A DNA stretch of 64,000 nucleotides. Source: Oceanobacillus chungangensis (GTDB lineage: Bacteria; Bacillota; Bacilli; Bacillales; Amphibacillaceae). Location of the stretch: assembly GCF_003369565.1 (NCBI RefSeq), contig NZ_PIOD01000011.1, positions 62,001 through 126,000 of the forward strand, in the 5' to 3' direction. A program made the translations under genes and the position numbers. A model generated the notes under the pieces. That model was not told the origin of the DNA. It did no database searches and worked only from the letters and a program-made list of their open reading frames with translations. This document shows, piece by piece, positions 1 through 8,730 of this stretch; the first letter of the stretch is position 1; the number at the start of each line of letters is the position of its first letter.

Positions 1-431
1 TGCTGTGGAATAAAACTTCCAGGTATTTCTTCCTTCAATTCAATTGCCTTCTTTATTGCTCCAGGCATTTTCTCTTCGCTAGGTGTTAATACAATTTTTG
101 CTCCATATGCCTTTAAAATTTGTCTTCTTTCCATCGTACTATTATCCGGCATAACTAAGATAGATTTATATCCTTTTGCAGCAGCAGTCATCGCTAGTCC
201 GATTCCAGTATTGCCACTTGTAGGTTCGATAATCGTGTCACCAGGCTTAATAATCCCTTGCTCTTCAGCAATTTTAATCATATTAAATGCTGCACGATCT
301 TTTACACTTTTACTAGGGTTAAACATTTCTAATTTAATATAAACATCGGCAGCGCCTTCAGGTACAAGATTGTGAAGCTTGACTATTGGTGTTTTGCCGA
401 TGAGCTCTGTTATATTTTCGACCACTCGCAT
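1..431 (-). CDS. cysK: Cysteine synthase (PLP-dependent O-acetylserine sulfhydrylase family), N-terminal part, cut by window edge
   Basis: Translating the minus strand from the ATG at 431-429 gives 143 residues starting [19 protein letters not shown]. The opening is typical of the cysteine synthase/cystathionine beta-synthase fold, with the PLP lysine in SVKDR (about residue 44) and the phosphate/substrate loop [10 protein letters not shown] near residues 66-76. The rest of the gene lies beyond the left edge. The family makes cysteine from O-acetylserine and sulfide in the cytoplasm. The ribosome binding site is weak (AGG about 10 bases upstream). A long AT-rich leader of about 380 bp separates it from the next gene and holds repeated ATACC motifs. 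Whether it is CysK proper or a paralogue such as MccA/CysM cannot be decided from the N-terminus. Confidence 0.88.
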   Translation of the reverse strand, partial: MRVVENITELIGKTPIVKLHNLVPEGAADVYIKLEMFNPSKSVKDRAAFNMIKIAEEQGIIKPGDTIIEPTSGNTGIGLAMTAAAKGYKSILVMPDNSTMERRQILKAYGAKIVLTPSEEKMPGAIKKAIELKEEIPGSFIPQ

Positions 432-762
432 TATGTAATAACCTGCTTTCTATTAAGTTTGGAAGTTAGCAACCACCCATTTCCAATTATAGTTAATTAT
501 TGTTGCACAAACAACAATAGGGCCATCACTCTCCATTTGGTACTATTACATGAGAAGTTTCCCAATTCCAGTGGGCAATATACCCCCTGTAACAGAATAA
601 TAATATACCCATTAAACACATGCACATCAACACATTCATATAGACACGTATACCAATACCTATATTTGTATAAACCCTGCATACCTAAAAATGAGATAAT
701 ACTTACTTTTTATATACCTATACCCCTATTTATATATACGATATAGGTATAGAACAAAAATA
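432..762. other. Intergenic leader with repeated ATACC motifs and a 10-bp inverted repeat
   Basis: No convincing gene. On the plus strand ATACC occurs at 580, 605, 650, 656, 681, 714 and 720, and GGTAT at 746. TATACCTATA (713-722) and TATAGGTATA (742-751) form a perfect 10-bp inverted repeat with a 19-base spacer. The only gene that could be controlled from here is the cysteine synthase gene reading leftward from 431. This may be an operator array, but no regulator can be named with certainty. Confidence 0.4.
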
Positions 763-789
763 AAAAGCGCAATTTATTTTTGCGCTTTT
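763..789 (-). terminator. Intrinsic terminator after the exonuclease gene
   Basis: AAAAGCGCAA and TTGCGCTTTT form a 10-bp stem. On the minus strand it is followed by a T-rich run, and it starts 23 bases after the exonuclease stop codon. It closes the dynA-exonuclease transcript. Confidence 0.8.
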
Positions 790-811
790 CACCAAATACC
801 GTTCTCACTTT

Positions 812-1675
812 TTAAAATAAATTTGCGACGTTTTTAAATTCTAGCTCTGCAAATTTTGCTTCTATTTTTGCTCTATCGTATTGCCAAATCGCTGTTTCAA
901 TTGAACAAGTTACCGGAACATCACATTTAATTTCCGCTAGATTTCTAGATAAATGAAGTAAATCGATATTTTCTTTAATCTTCGTTTGAATGCCCTTTGA
1001 TAGTTGGTCGATATTATCTAATAAATTATCAATGGAACCATACTCTTGAATCAATTTCGTTGCTGTCTTCTCACCAATTCCTTTAACACCAGGATAATTG
1101 TCAGCTGTATCACCCATTAATGCTTTTATGTCAATAACTTGCTTCGGCATGATTCCTTTTTTCTCATAAAAATTATCGATGGTAAACACATCGTAATTCC
1201 CAATCCCCTTCTTCATGATTGCTACTTCAACACCTTGTTCAACGAGCTGAAGCATGTCCTGATCACCCGTTAAGATGATTACATCATGTTCAAGACGGAA
1301 ATCATTAGCTAATGTTCCCATACAGTCATCCGCTTCATAGTTCACTACACCGATATTCGGCATATCAAAAGAGTCCACTACTTCTTTGATTAGATCAAAT
1401 TGTGGCACAAGCTCTTCTGGTGGAGCACCCCGATTCGCCTTGTATCCATCATAGAGATCTGTACGGAAGGTTTTACTCCCCATATCCCAGCAACAAATGA
1501 TATGTGTTGGTTCAAATTTATTTACAGCATCCGTAAAATAACGGATAAACTGGTAGATTCCATTCGTCGGTATTCCTTGACTCGTACGCATAAAATTCCC
1601 TCTAAAAGAAGTTGCGAAGAACCCACGGAATAATAATGCCATCCCATCAACTAGTAATACTTTATTTCTATCCAT
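812..1675 (-). CDS. ypcP: Stand-alone 5'-3' exonuclease (PolI N-terminal domain family)
   Basis: 287 residues, the length of the small PolI-like 5' nucleases, without polymerase domain. Visible metal-binding motifs are VDGMALLF at the N-terminus, EADDCMGT near residue 115, TGDQDMLQL near 137, and the helix-three-turn-helix segment GDTADNYPGVKGIGEKTA near 190. The family removes RNA primers and 5' flaps during lagging-strand repair; in B. subtilis YpcP (ExoR) backs up PolA. The ATG overlaps the stop of the upstream dynamin gene by one base (TAATG), so the two are translationally coupled, as in the B. subtilis ypbR-ypcP arrangement. Confidence 0.93.
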   Translation of the reverse strand: MDRNKVLLVDGMALLFRGFFATSFRGNFMRTSQGIPTNGIYQFIRYFTDAVNKFEPTHIICCWDMGSKTFRTDLYDGYKANRGAPPEELVPQFDLIKEVVDSFDMPNIGVVNYEADDCMGTLANDFRLEHDVIILTGDQDMLQLVEQGVEVAIMKKGIGNYDVFTIDNFYEKKGIMPKQVIDIKALMGDTADNYPGVKGIGEKTATKLIQEYGSIDNLLDNIDQLSKGIQTKIKENIDLLHLSRNLAEIKCDVPVTCSIETAIWQYDRAKIEAKFAELEFKNVANLF

Positions 1676-4600
1676 TACGACACGTCCTTTTCCTTATGTT
1701 GCTCGATAATTGCTTTTAACTTTTCTTCTTTTTCCGATAAAATGGATAGATCCATCGCTGTTACGATCATTTTTAAATGATTATTTAGCAGTACCGTTAC
1801 AGAATTAATTGCATCATCTTTTACGTCCTCTATAAGTTGAGCGAGAACCTCCATGTAATATTCTAACATAATTGCTTTATTAAGATTGATATAATCTTTT
1901 ATAATTGGTAACAAAATTGTTAACAATCGTTCCTTCAATTTCTCTTTTTCGTTCTTCTCAAAAAAAGCTTTCGTACTTTTAAACGTACTAATTGCGGAAT
2001 CGAATATGGAGAAATCAAGCCCTTGGAATGCACGTTCGTAAGCGGGGGTTTCCATCCCAAATGTTCTCAAACTAGGTAGGACAAAGATAGAATCCGCTTG
2101 TTTTCCTTTGTCAGTAATATCCTGATAAATAGCTGCTAATTCTGATTGGATAAACTGTTCAATTCGTAAGGAAATTGCTTGGATTTCCTGGTATAATTCA
2201 TTTCCAACATAATCAATCAAGCTTTCTAGATTATTTCTTAGTTCTACCCTTGCATTTCTCCCTGAATAGGTAACCGTAGTTGGATTGAAAAATTCTTTAA
2301 AAATGTCGTGGAACCGAATGGATAGTCTTTCAACTACATAATATAGCTGCTTCTCCACTTTCTGTTTTAATCGTTCTTCATTTACCGTCCCCTTCATTAA
2401 AACAAGCTCGCTCTCAAACTTTTCTTTACTATTAATTAAACGCTGCTTATATGCTTCCTTTTGATTCTCATCCAATTGTAAAGTTTCAATTGACTGTTTC
2501 ATCGTTTGATACGTTCGCATAATATCCCATCTAGCAGATTCAACCGTTAATGCAGTTAAATCCTGGTGAATAAATCGATAAAAATAGTCTTCTAAATATT
2601 GCATTTGTTGATTTAACACTGAATTGGATTGCTTCTCTGCAAGAGATTTTTTACTAGAGACAGGATATAAATTAGGTAGGCGGATCCCTAACTGTAATAA
2701 CTGTTCTTGTACATAGTCTATAACCAATTCAAGTTCTCTTTTATCTACAGCAAGATCAGCTGCATTAACAATGAAAAACATTTTATCTAATTCAAATGAT
2801 TCCTTTACCCTTCCTAATTGGAGAAGAAAGTCTCTGTCTGCTCGTGACAATGCATGATTATAATACGTTACATACAAAATTGCATCCGCATGTTTGATAT
2901 AATCAAAAGCAACGTTTGTATGCCGTGCATTAACGGAATCTGCTCCTGGAGTATCCACGAGGACGATTCCTTGTCTTGTTAATGAACAATCATAATACAA
3001 ATCAATTGTTTCGAAATAACACGCTTTTGACTCATCTGTAACATAGGTAGCAAATTCCACGAGAGATATTGTCAATTGCTTACCAATAACTGCTTTATTT
3101 TCCTCGAAACCGTCAATCATTGCTTGTAAATAGGATTGATACATCTTATTTAGCTTTTCATCATGTTGGATTTGATTCGTATTAACCCATTTCAGTAATC
3201 CTTCAAATGTTGTTTCCATAGGAGAATATTTCTTCGTGATTAAACGTAGATCATTTGCTAGCGTATCCTCGTTCTTTATTGTAATAATTACATCTCCATG
3301 CTTCCATGTATCTGTTACAGGACGAATCCGGTTCACCACTGCTGTCGTCGGGTTAGGTGAGACAGGTAAAACACCCTCACCCATTAATGCGTTCGCAAAT
3401 GATGATTTTCCTGCACTAAATGCTCCGAATAAGGCGATTGTATACGTACGATTTGTTAGTTGTTCCTGTCTATTAATTAAATCTTGTTTTAGCGTAGCAA
3501 AACTTGGTAAATCCTCGATGACTTGAATTGTTTCCTCAATATTCTTTAGGATGGAATCCAGTTTAAAACCATTTGCATGTTTCGTATCAATGCTGTGCCT
3601 TTCTTCCAGCTCCGTCTCTTTTACCTGAATAGCACTCTCAAATGGATGACTGACCTGTTTAATCTTTTGCATTCGTTTATTCCGAACTTGTTCAAGGCGT
3701 TTATATGCAGATTGAGATGGTTTCGGTGATTCCTGTTGCAGATCAATTTGTCTGTATTGAGCATCAAGATCGCCCTGGAGACTTTCAAATCTAGCATGTG
3801 TTGTCAATGCTTGTTCATGTTCTGCAAGCTGTGAATTTATATTAATAATTTTCACATTAAGATCCTTTTCTAAACTTGCTTTGATCTGTTCAAGTAAATG
3901 CTTTGCAACTTGTTTAAATTTGAGTTTGATATCGGCGGTCACATCTTGCGTGTAAATGAGTACATAATCACTATTAACCTTTGCTCCTGGCTTGATAATT
4001 GCAATAATATCCTCTTCTGTATAATGCACTGCTAATTTTTGGACTTGTTTTTGCAACTCGCTATCAGTAAGGTCGAATTGATTAGCCAGCTTAAGAAACT
4101 TATCCCGAAGCTTCCACTGGATTAATGCATCGATATTCCCCTGTAATGTTCCAAGAAAATCCGTTAAGCGTTTAGTTTTTGCCTCTGATACTTTTTTAGC
4201 TGATGAAAATAAGCCCAGTTTAAAATTCTTTTGCTGCGATTCTAGAAATAATTGAACCTTATCACGCAAACTAGCTGGCATGATGTAGGCATTATCTAAT
4301 GTTGCTTGAAGTTCATGATTAAATTTCTTCTCGAACAATAGCAGCGATTGTTTCATCTCTTCCAGTTTATTTGTTAATGTTTGAAATGCTAATTTACTCG
4401 TTTCCAATTGCTCGGTAGTTAATGGTGTTATATCAATCGTAGCTGCTTCATACTGCTGTTTTAAATAATCCTTATGTTCCATGATGACTTGTTGAGTCGA
4501 CTGATCGAGTTGAATCAAATAATCCCTTTCTTCGTAAATTTGCTCAAATAAGAACCGCTTCAGCGCAGTAAACTGATTATGTTGCAGTGCTTCATCATAT

Positions 4601-5319
4601 AAAGATGTAAAAAAGAGATCTCTTGGAAACAAATTCCATTGATCAAACGTTTGTTTGATTTCTGAACAATATTGTTCAAAGGATAGTTCGCTTTCATCAT
4701 GCTTATCTATTTGATTGATTATCGTATAAAAAGGAATCCCTTTCTCTTGAACAGATTTCAAAAACTGTAAATTCACTTCCGATTGCACATGATTATAATC
4801 CATCACATAAAACAATACATCAACGAGGTGTACGGATGCCTCTGTTATCAATCGATCGGCATCATCTGCCGCATCAATTCCAGGTGTATCCATTATACTT
4901 ACACCATTGGGTAAAACATCTTCACTCGTTTCTATTTCAATTTTTTTAATTGTGTCCTTATCCATCGAGTAAGCTTTAATCATTTCTAAATCATATGGTT
5001 CTTTGAATTCTATTACTTCACCATTATGTAAATGGACACGTGCAGATCCCTCACCAGCGCTTATTTTTACGATATTAGCACTTGTCGGAACTGGACTTTT
5101 TGCTAGTAGGTCTACACCTAATAGCGCATTTATCATAGATGATTTACCAGCAGAAAAATGTCCAGAAAAACTAATTGTAAATTCTTCTCTTTCTAGTTTC
5201 TCGTATAAATCTATTATTTTTTCAGCAGACTGTTGATCTCCATTGTCTATCATTAGCTGATATAATCCTGTCAATCGCGGAAACGTTGTATGCAAGTTAA
5301 TACCTTCTTTTACTTTCAT
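1675..5319 (-). CDS. dynA: Double dynamin-like GTPase (DynA family)
   Basis: 1214 residues with two dynamin GTPase modules in one chain, the hallmark of B. subtilis DynA (YpbR). The first P-loop is GHFSAGKSSMINAL near residue 56, with MDTPGID and NQIDKHD as G3/G4. The second is GAFSAGKSSFANAL near 636, with VDTPGAD. The rest is mostly long helical and coiled-coil sequence. The family tethers and fuses membranes and helps repair membrane damage and resist phage release. I chose the ATG at 5319, preceded by AGAAGGGCAGGAAG, over an in-frame TTG nine codons upstream that leaves no ribosome binding site. The stop overlaps the start of the exonuclease gene. Confidence 0.93.
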   Translation of the reverse strand: MKVKEGINLHTTFPRLTGLYQLMIDNGDQQSAEKIIDLYEKLEREEFTISFSGHFSAGKSSMINALLGVDLLAKSPVPTSANIVKISAGEGSARVHLHNGEVIEFKEPYDLEMIKAYSMDKDTIKKIEIETSEDVLPNGVSIMDTPGIDAADDADRLITEASVHLVDVLFYVMDYNHVQSEVNLQFLKSVQEKGIPFYTIINQIDKHDESELSFEQYCSEIKQTFDQWNLFPRDLFFTSLYDEALQHNQFTALKRFLFEQIYEERDYLIQLDQSTQQVIMEHKDYLKQQYEAATIDITPLTTEQLETSKLAFQTLTNKLEEMKQSLLLFEKKFNHELQATLDNAYIMPASLRDKVQLFLESQQKNFKLGLFSSAKKVSEAKTKRLTDFLGTLQGNIDALIQWKLRDKFLKLANQFDLTDSELQKQVQKLAVHYTEEDIIAIIKPGAKVNSDYVLIYTQDVTADIKLKFKQVAKHLLEQIKASLEKDLNVKIININSQLAEHEQALTTHARFESLQGDLDAQYRQIDLQQESPKPSQSAYKRLEQVRNKRMQKIKQVSHPFESAIQVKETELEERHSIDTKHANGFKLDSILKNIEETIQVIEDLPSFATLKQDLINRQEQLTNRTYTIALFGAFSAGKSSFANALMGEGVLPVSPNPTTAVVNRIRPVTDTWKHGDVIITIKNEDTLANDLRLITKKYSPMETTFEGLLKWVNTNQIQHDEKLNKMYQSYLQAMIDGFEENKAVIGKQLTISLVEFATYVTDESKACYFETIDLYYDCSLTRQGIVLVDTPGADSVNARHTNVAFDYIKHADAILYVTYYNHALSRADRDFLLQLGRVKESFELDKMFFIVNAADLAVDKRELELVIDYVQEQLLQLGIRLPNLYPVSSKKSLAEKQSNSVLNQQMQYLEDYFYRFIHQDLTALTVESARWDIMRTYQTMKQSIETLQLDENQKEAYKQRLINSKEKFESELVLMKGTVNEERLKQKVEKQLYYVVERLSIRFHDIFKEFFNPTTVTYSGRNARVELRNNLESLIDYVGNELYQEIQAISLRIEQFIQSELAAIYQDITDKGKQADSIFVLPSLRTFGMETPAYERAFQGLDFSIFDSAISTFKSTKAFFEKNEKEKLKERLLTILLPIIKDYINLNKAIMLEYYMEVLAQLIEDVKDDAINSVTVLLNNHLKMIVTAMDLSILSEKEEKLKAIIEQHKEKDVS

Positions 5320-5663
5320 TGTCTTCCTGCCCTTCTGAAGTCCCAACTTAACAACTATTATACGAAACTTTTCTATTTTATTCTATTAAACCATTTTCAA
5401 TATTCTAATTATACCCTTTAGTTTACATAATGTAATTATCGTTAATTAAGAGGTTGGATAAAATTGATAGTTACTTTTTCAAATGATGAATTGTCATTAG
5501 CAGTTGATACGAACTGCTAACTAGTTGTGATGTTAATTTCAACTGCGAACAGTCGAACACCTCAAAGAATCCGCAATCTACTCATTCGATTGATAGTGTC
5601 TTAACTGCCAAAAACATTATTACGATTTCCACGGATGGTATTTACTGAATAGGCTGTCGCTAC
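5320..5663. other. Intergenic region upstream of dynA
   Basis: AT-rich sequence without an ORF of coding character. It must contain the dynA promoter. A small perfect inverted repeat, TAGCAGTT (5498-5505) with AACTGCTA (5512-5519), is present but has no clear role. Confidence 0.3.
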
Positions 5664-5768
5664 GGAAATACACTACGCTTTCCGCGGGCGGCTGGTGAGC
5701 CTCCTTGTGCTTTGCACTTCGTAGTCTCACCGAGGCCTTTCCTCCCGCAGGAGTCTCCGTGTATTTCC
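5664..5768. repeat. Dispersed GC-richer repeat, family 1, copy 1 (full form)
   Basis: The 105-bp element is bounded by terminal inverted repeats GGAAATACAC (5664-5673) and GTGTATTTCC (5759-5768). The interior, with CGCTTTCCGCGGGCGGCTGG and GGAGTCTCCG, is much GC-richer than the surroundings. Related copies lie at 14721, 41894 and 55779, always between genes. It looks like a MITE- or REP-like non-coding repeat and has no reading frame of its own. Confidence 0.8.
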
Positions 5769-5891
5769 TTCGCTGGATTTGTGTTAATTTTACCAATTAT
5801 TAATAACCCTAACTATATCCATTTAGATGACATTCGCTCTTACAGGGGCCATTGATTGAAGCGAAGGATAGTCTTGTCACTAGATAAGTGC

Positions 5892-5936
5892 AACAAGGCT
5901 GTCACTTTAACCTAATGGTTTGGTGACAGCCTTGTT
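5892..5936 (-). terminator. Long hairpin after yngE
   Basis: AACAAGGCTGTCAC and GTGACAGCCTTGTT form a perfect 14-bp stem with a 17-base loop, 8 bases beyond the yngE stop. The T-run is better on the plus strand (TTTTC) than on the minus strand, so it may act as a stabilising hairpin as much as a terminator. The left flank (ATAAGTGCAACAAGG) resembles the family 2 repeat found at 30962 and 47104. Confidence 0.65.
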
Positions 5937-5943
5937 TTCAAAC

Positions 5944-7473
5944 CTATACTGGATAGACACCGTGTTTTCTTTCAGTAAATATAATGTTCCTATCCTCGTA
6001 GATTGCGAATCTTGTGATTAATTCTTTTCTTAAATCATCAGGGTTAATAATTGCATCAACGACCATTTCTGATGCCAATCGGTAAATATCAATTTCCCTG
6101 CGATATTCATCTTGTTTTTCTTTAATATATGCCGCACGTTCTTCTTCAGGTAATGCTGCTATCTTATTTGCATGTACTGCATTAATCGCCGCTTCAGGTC
6201 CCATGACTGCTATTTGTGCATTTGGAAATGCGAGTACACAGTCTGGATCAAATGCAGGTCCTGCCATAGCATAAAGCCCAGCGCCATATGCCTTTCGAAC
6301 GATAACCGAGATTTTCGGTACGGTAGCTTCACTCATCGAGGATAGCATTTTTGCACCATGTCGAATAATCCCTTCTCTTTCCACTTTTGTACCAATCATA
6401 AAACCTGGCACATCAGTTAAAAACAATAATGGGATATTGAATGCATCACAAAGCTGGATAAACTTTGCAGCTTTATCCGCTGAGTCTGTAAAGAGGACCC
6501 CTCCTTTTACGCGAGGTTGATTGGCAATAATCCCGATTGACCTGCCATCAATAAGTGCAAGACCTGTAATGAGCTCAGCAGCAAACTTCTTTTTAATTTC
6601 ACAGAAGCTATCCTCATCAATTATTCGATCAATTAGATCATACATATTGAATGCAGCATTCTGATTTTCAGGAATTATTTCTGAAATTGATTTTTCGAAG
6701 GGTTTTACTTCTCTTCCATCCGCTAAACTTGGTCTCGACCTAAAGTTTGCCGGGAAATATCGTAAGTAACGTTTTGCATATTGAATTGCTTCTTCTTCTG
6801 TTTTTACTAGAACATCACCTACACCAGATACAGCAGTGTGCATCCGTGCACCGCCCATTTCCTCAAGTGTTACCTTCTCGCCAATTACTTTTTCTGCCAT
6901 TCTTGGTGAACCTAAATACATCGAGGCATTCCCATCTACCATGACAACGATATCACAAAACGCTGGGATATATGCGCCTCCTGCAGCAGATGGTCCAAAC
7001 AATAAACATATTTGAGGAACGCGTCCAGACAATTTTATTTGGTTATGAAATATTCTTCCTGCTCCACGTCGCCCAGGAAACATTTCAATTTGATCAGTAA
7101 TTCTCGCTCCAGCAGAGTCAACTAAATAAATCATTGGTAATTCTAGTTTATCAGCAGTTTCCTGAATACGAAGAATTTTTTCGACGGTTCGTTTCCCCCA
7201 TGATCCAGCCTTAACCGTAGAATCATTTGCCATCACACAGACCTTTTGACCGTTTATTTCCCCTATCCCTGTGACAACTCCGTCTGATGGAAGTGAATCA
7301 TCTATGCAATTGGCAAAGAAAGCATCCTCAATATCGATGCCATTATCAAATAATAATGCTAATCGTTTGCGAACAAAAAGCTTTCCTTTTTCTTTGTTTT
7401 TTTCGTGATACTTCTCTTGGCCACCTTGTTCAATCTTATTTACTCTTGATTTTAAATCATCAATAGATGTCAT
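5944..7473 (-). CDS. yngE: Acyl-CoA carboxylase carboxyltransferase subunit (YngE-like)
   Basis: 509 residues, the normal length of a biotin-dependent carboxyltransferase of the propionyl-/methylcrotonyl-CoA carboxylase beta type. Motifs include GGQEKYHEKNKEKGKLFVRK at the N-terminus, FPGRRGAGRIFHNQIKLSGR, the glycine-rich FGPSAAGGAYIPAF and the C-terminal VRKAYGAGLYAMAG. It transfers CO2 from carboxybiotin to an acyl-CoA in the cytoplasm. It is last in the operon yngJ-(yngH relic)-yngHB-yngF-yngE; in B. subtilis this SigE-dependent cluster is linked to leucine or branched-chain acyl-CoA breakdown in the mother cell. The ribosome binding site AAAGGAGGGGAG precedes the ATG. The partner biotin carboxylase is broken in this cluster, so activity would need one encoded elsewhere. 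Confidence 0.92.
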   Translation of the reverse strand: MTSIDDLKSRVNKIEQGGQEKYHEKNKEKGKLFVRKRLALLFDNGIDIEDAFFANCIDDSLPSDGVVTGIGEINGQKVCVMANDSTVKAGSWGKRTVEKILRIQETADKLELPMIYLVDSAGARITDQIEMFPGRRGAGRIFHNQIKLSGRVPQICLLFGPSAAGGAYIPAFCDIVVMVDGNASMYLGSPRMAEKVIGEKVTLEEMGGARMHTAVSGVGDVLVKTEEEAIQYAKRYLRYFPANFRSRPSLADGREVKPFEKSISEIIPENQNAAFNMYDLIDRIIDEDSFCEIKKKFAAELITGLALIDGRSIGIIANQPRVKGGVLFTDSADKAAKFIQLCDAFNIPLLFLTDVPGFMIGTKVEREGIIRHGAKMLSSMSEATVPKISVIVRKAYGAGLYAMAGPAFDPDCVLAFPNAQIAVMGPEAAINAVHANKIAALPEEERAAYIKEKQDEYRREIDIYRLASEMVVDAIINPDDLRKELITRFAIYEDRNIIFTERKHGVYPV

Positions 7474-7487
7474 GGAGCTCCCCTCCT

Positions 7488-8270
7488 TTATTTTCCTTGA
7501 TATCTCGGCCTTCTTTTTTCACTAAATGCATGCAATCCTTCTAATCGATCTTCTGTTGGTATTGTTTTCTTATATGCTTCATGTTCGATTGCCAGTCCTG
7601 ATAAAAGATTTGTTTGCATTCCTGTATTGATTGCTAGCTTTGCTTGCTCAATTGCAATTGGGCCATTTGCAGCGATACTTTCTGCTAGTTTAATTGCCTC
7701 ATTAAGTAAGTTTTCCTTTTTAAAAATCTGCTCAACTAAACCAATGTTTAATGCTTCCGCTGCTGTAATTGGCTTAGCAGAATAAATAAGCCGCTTCGCA
7801 TGACCTAATCCGACTAAGCGGGGCAAACGTTGCGTTCCTCCAGCACCTGGAACAATTGCGAGCGATGTTTCTGTTAAACCTAACTTAGTATCTTGGGAAG
7901 CAATCCGAATATCACATGCCAATGCTAGTTCCAGTCCTCCACCATATGCAGCTCCATTAATTGCCGCGATGACAGGCATTCGTAAGTGTTCAATGGCGTT
8001 CACCGTTTTTCCAATATAGGCCACCGTTTCAATCACCTGTTCATTTGTCATGTTTTTTCTTTCTTTCAAGTCAGCACCAGCACAAAATGCTTTTTCCCCT
8101 GCATTTGTAATAATCGTAGCATTAATAGCGGTATCTTCATTAACCTTTTGCAGTATTTGATTTAATTGATGAAGTAAGGAATTAGACATTGCATTTGCTG
8201 CTTCTGGTCGATTAAGCGTGATAATAGCAATATGATCATGTTCCTGGCTGAGCTTAATGAGCTGCTCCAT
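7488..8270 (-). CDS. yngF: Enoyl-CoA hydratase/isomerase family protein (YngF-like)
   Basis: 260 residues, typical crotonase length. The oxyanion-hole segments are present: AFCAGADLKERKN near residue 65 and AAINGAAYGGGLELALACDIR near 105, followed by GLTETSLAIVPGAGGTQRLPR with the catalytic glutamates expected in hydratases. By context it probably hydrates a methylglutaconyl- or similar branched enoyl-CoA in the carboxylase pathway. AAGGAGGAAACTT gives a strong ribosome binding site 14 bases before yngE's neighbour start, and the gap to yngE is 14 bp, consistent with one transcript. Confidence 0.9.
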   Translation of the reverse strand: MEQLIKLSQEHDHIAIITLNRPEAANAMSNSLLHQLNQILQKVNEDTAINATIITNAGEKAFCAGADLKERKNMTNEQVIETVAYIGKTVNAIEHLRMPVIAAINGAAYGGGLELALACDIRIASQDTKLGLTETSLAIVPGAGGTQRLPRLVGLGHAKRLIYSAKPITAAEALNIGLVEQIFKKENLLNEAIKLAESIAANGPIAIEQAKLAINTGMQTNLLSGLAIEHEAYKKTIPTEDRLEGLHAFSEKRRPRYQGK

Positions 8271-8288
8271 AAGTTTCCTCCTTAGCCC

Positions 8289-8501
8289 TTATTCAATAAC
8301 AGCAATGATATCGCCTTCATTTACAAAATCTCCTTCAGCAACTTTAACCTCTTTTACGGTACCATTATCTTCTGCAACGATTGGAATCTCCATTTTCATC
8401 GATTCCAGAATAACAACATCCTGTCCTTCATCAACAACATCACCTGGTTTAACATTAATCTTCCATACATTTCCAGCCATACTTGCCCGTACATCTGCCA
8501 T
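8289..8501 (-). CDS. yngHB: Biotin carboxyl carrier domain protein (YngHB-like)
   Basis: 70 residues, a single biotinyl/lipoyl-attachment domain. The biotin lysine lies in ESMKMEIP near residue 36, flanked by two symmetric halves (NVKPGDVVDEGQ and KVAEGDFVNEGD) as in free-standing carriers. It would carry CO2 from a biotin carboxylase to the YngE carboxyltransferase. AGGAGGAATTGAA before the ATG is a strong ribosome binding site and overlaps the end of the broken biotin carboxylase gene just upstream. That this carrier is intact while its carboxylase is broken is unusual. Confidence 0.9.
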   Translation of the reverse strand: MADVRASMAGNVWKINVKPGDVVDEGQDVVILESMKMEIPIVAEDNGTVKEVKVAEGDFVNEGDIIAVIE

Positions 8502-8513
8502 TTCAATTCCTCC

Positions 8514-8697
8514 TCATTTCTTTGTGTGAACATAGTTTTCAATAAAATCTGTTGTCGTTTCGCTTTTGATTTAACATTTGGTGCTTGTTCATCCGCTTCC
8601 GAGTATATTGCCACCGTCTTAATCCCAAGACGCTACAAGTTTTTGTAATCCATGCAGCAATTTTCCTTAGGTTTGCGATTAGTATCCTTTTAATCAT
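8514..8697 (-). pseudogene. yngH: Relic of a biotin carboxylase gene (yngH) with a large internal deletion
   Basis: Starting at the ATG at 8697-8695, the minus strand reads MIKRILIAN then IAAWITKTCSVLG, matching a biotin carboxylase N-terminus (normally ILIANRGEIAARI). The key NRGE segment is changed to NLRK. A one-base loss then shifts the frame into KTVAIYSEADEQAPNVK, again classic biotin carboxylase. Right after this the frame that ends SETTTDFIENYVHTKK-stop takes over, which looks like the C-terminus. So about 45 N-terminal and 16 C-terminal codons remain of a protein of about 450 residues. It sits exactly where B. subtilis carries yngH, between yngJ and yngHB. No functional protein can result. 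Confidence 0.85.
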
Positions 8698-8730
8698 ATA
8701 AGTTCATCTACTTCACCTGTTATTTCGTTT

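Noticed and set aside
432-560. Possible T-box leader of the cysteine synthase gene (GGGTGG-like sequence on the minus strand near 470-480)
   Set aside because: The sequence reads TGGGTGGTTGC rather than GGGTGGNACC, no terminator/antiterminator pair or specifier loop could be built, and the fourth base does not fit a tRNA-Cys discriminator.
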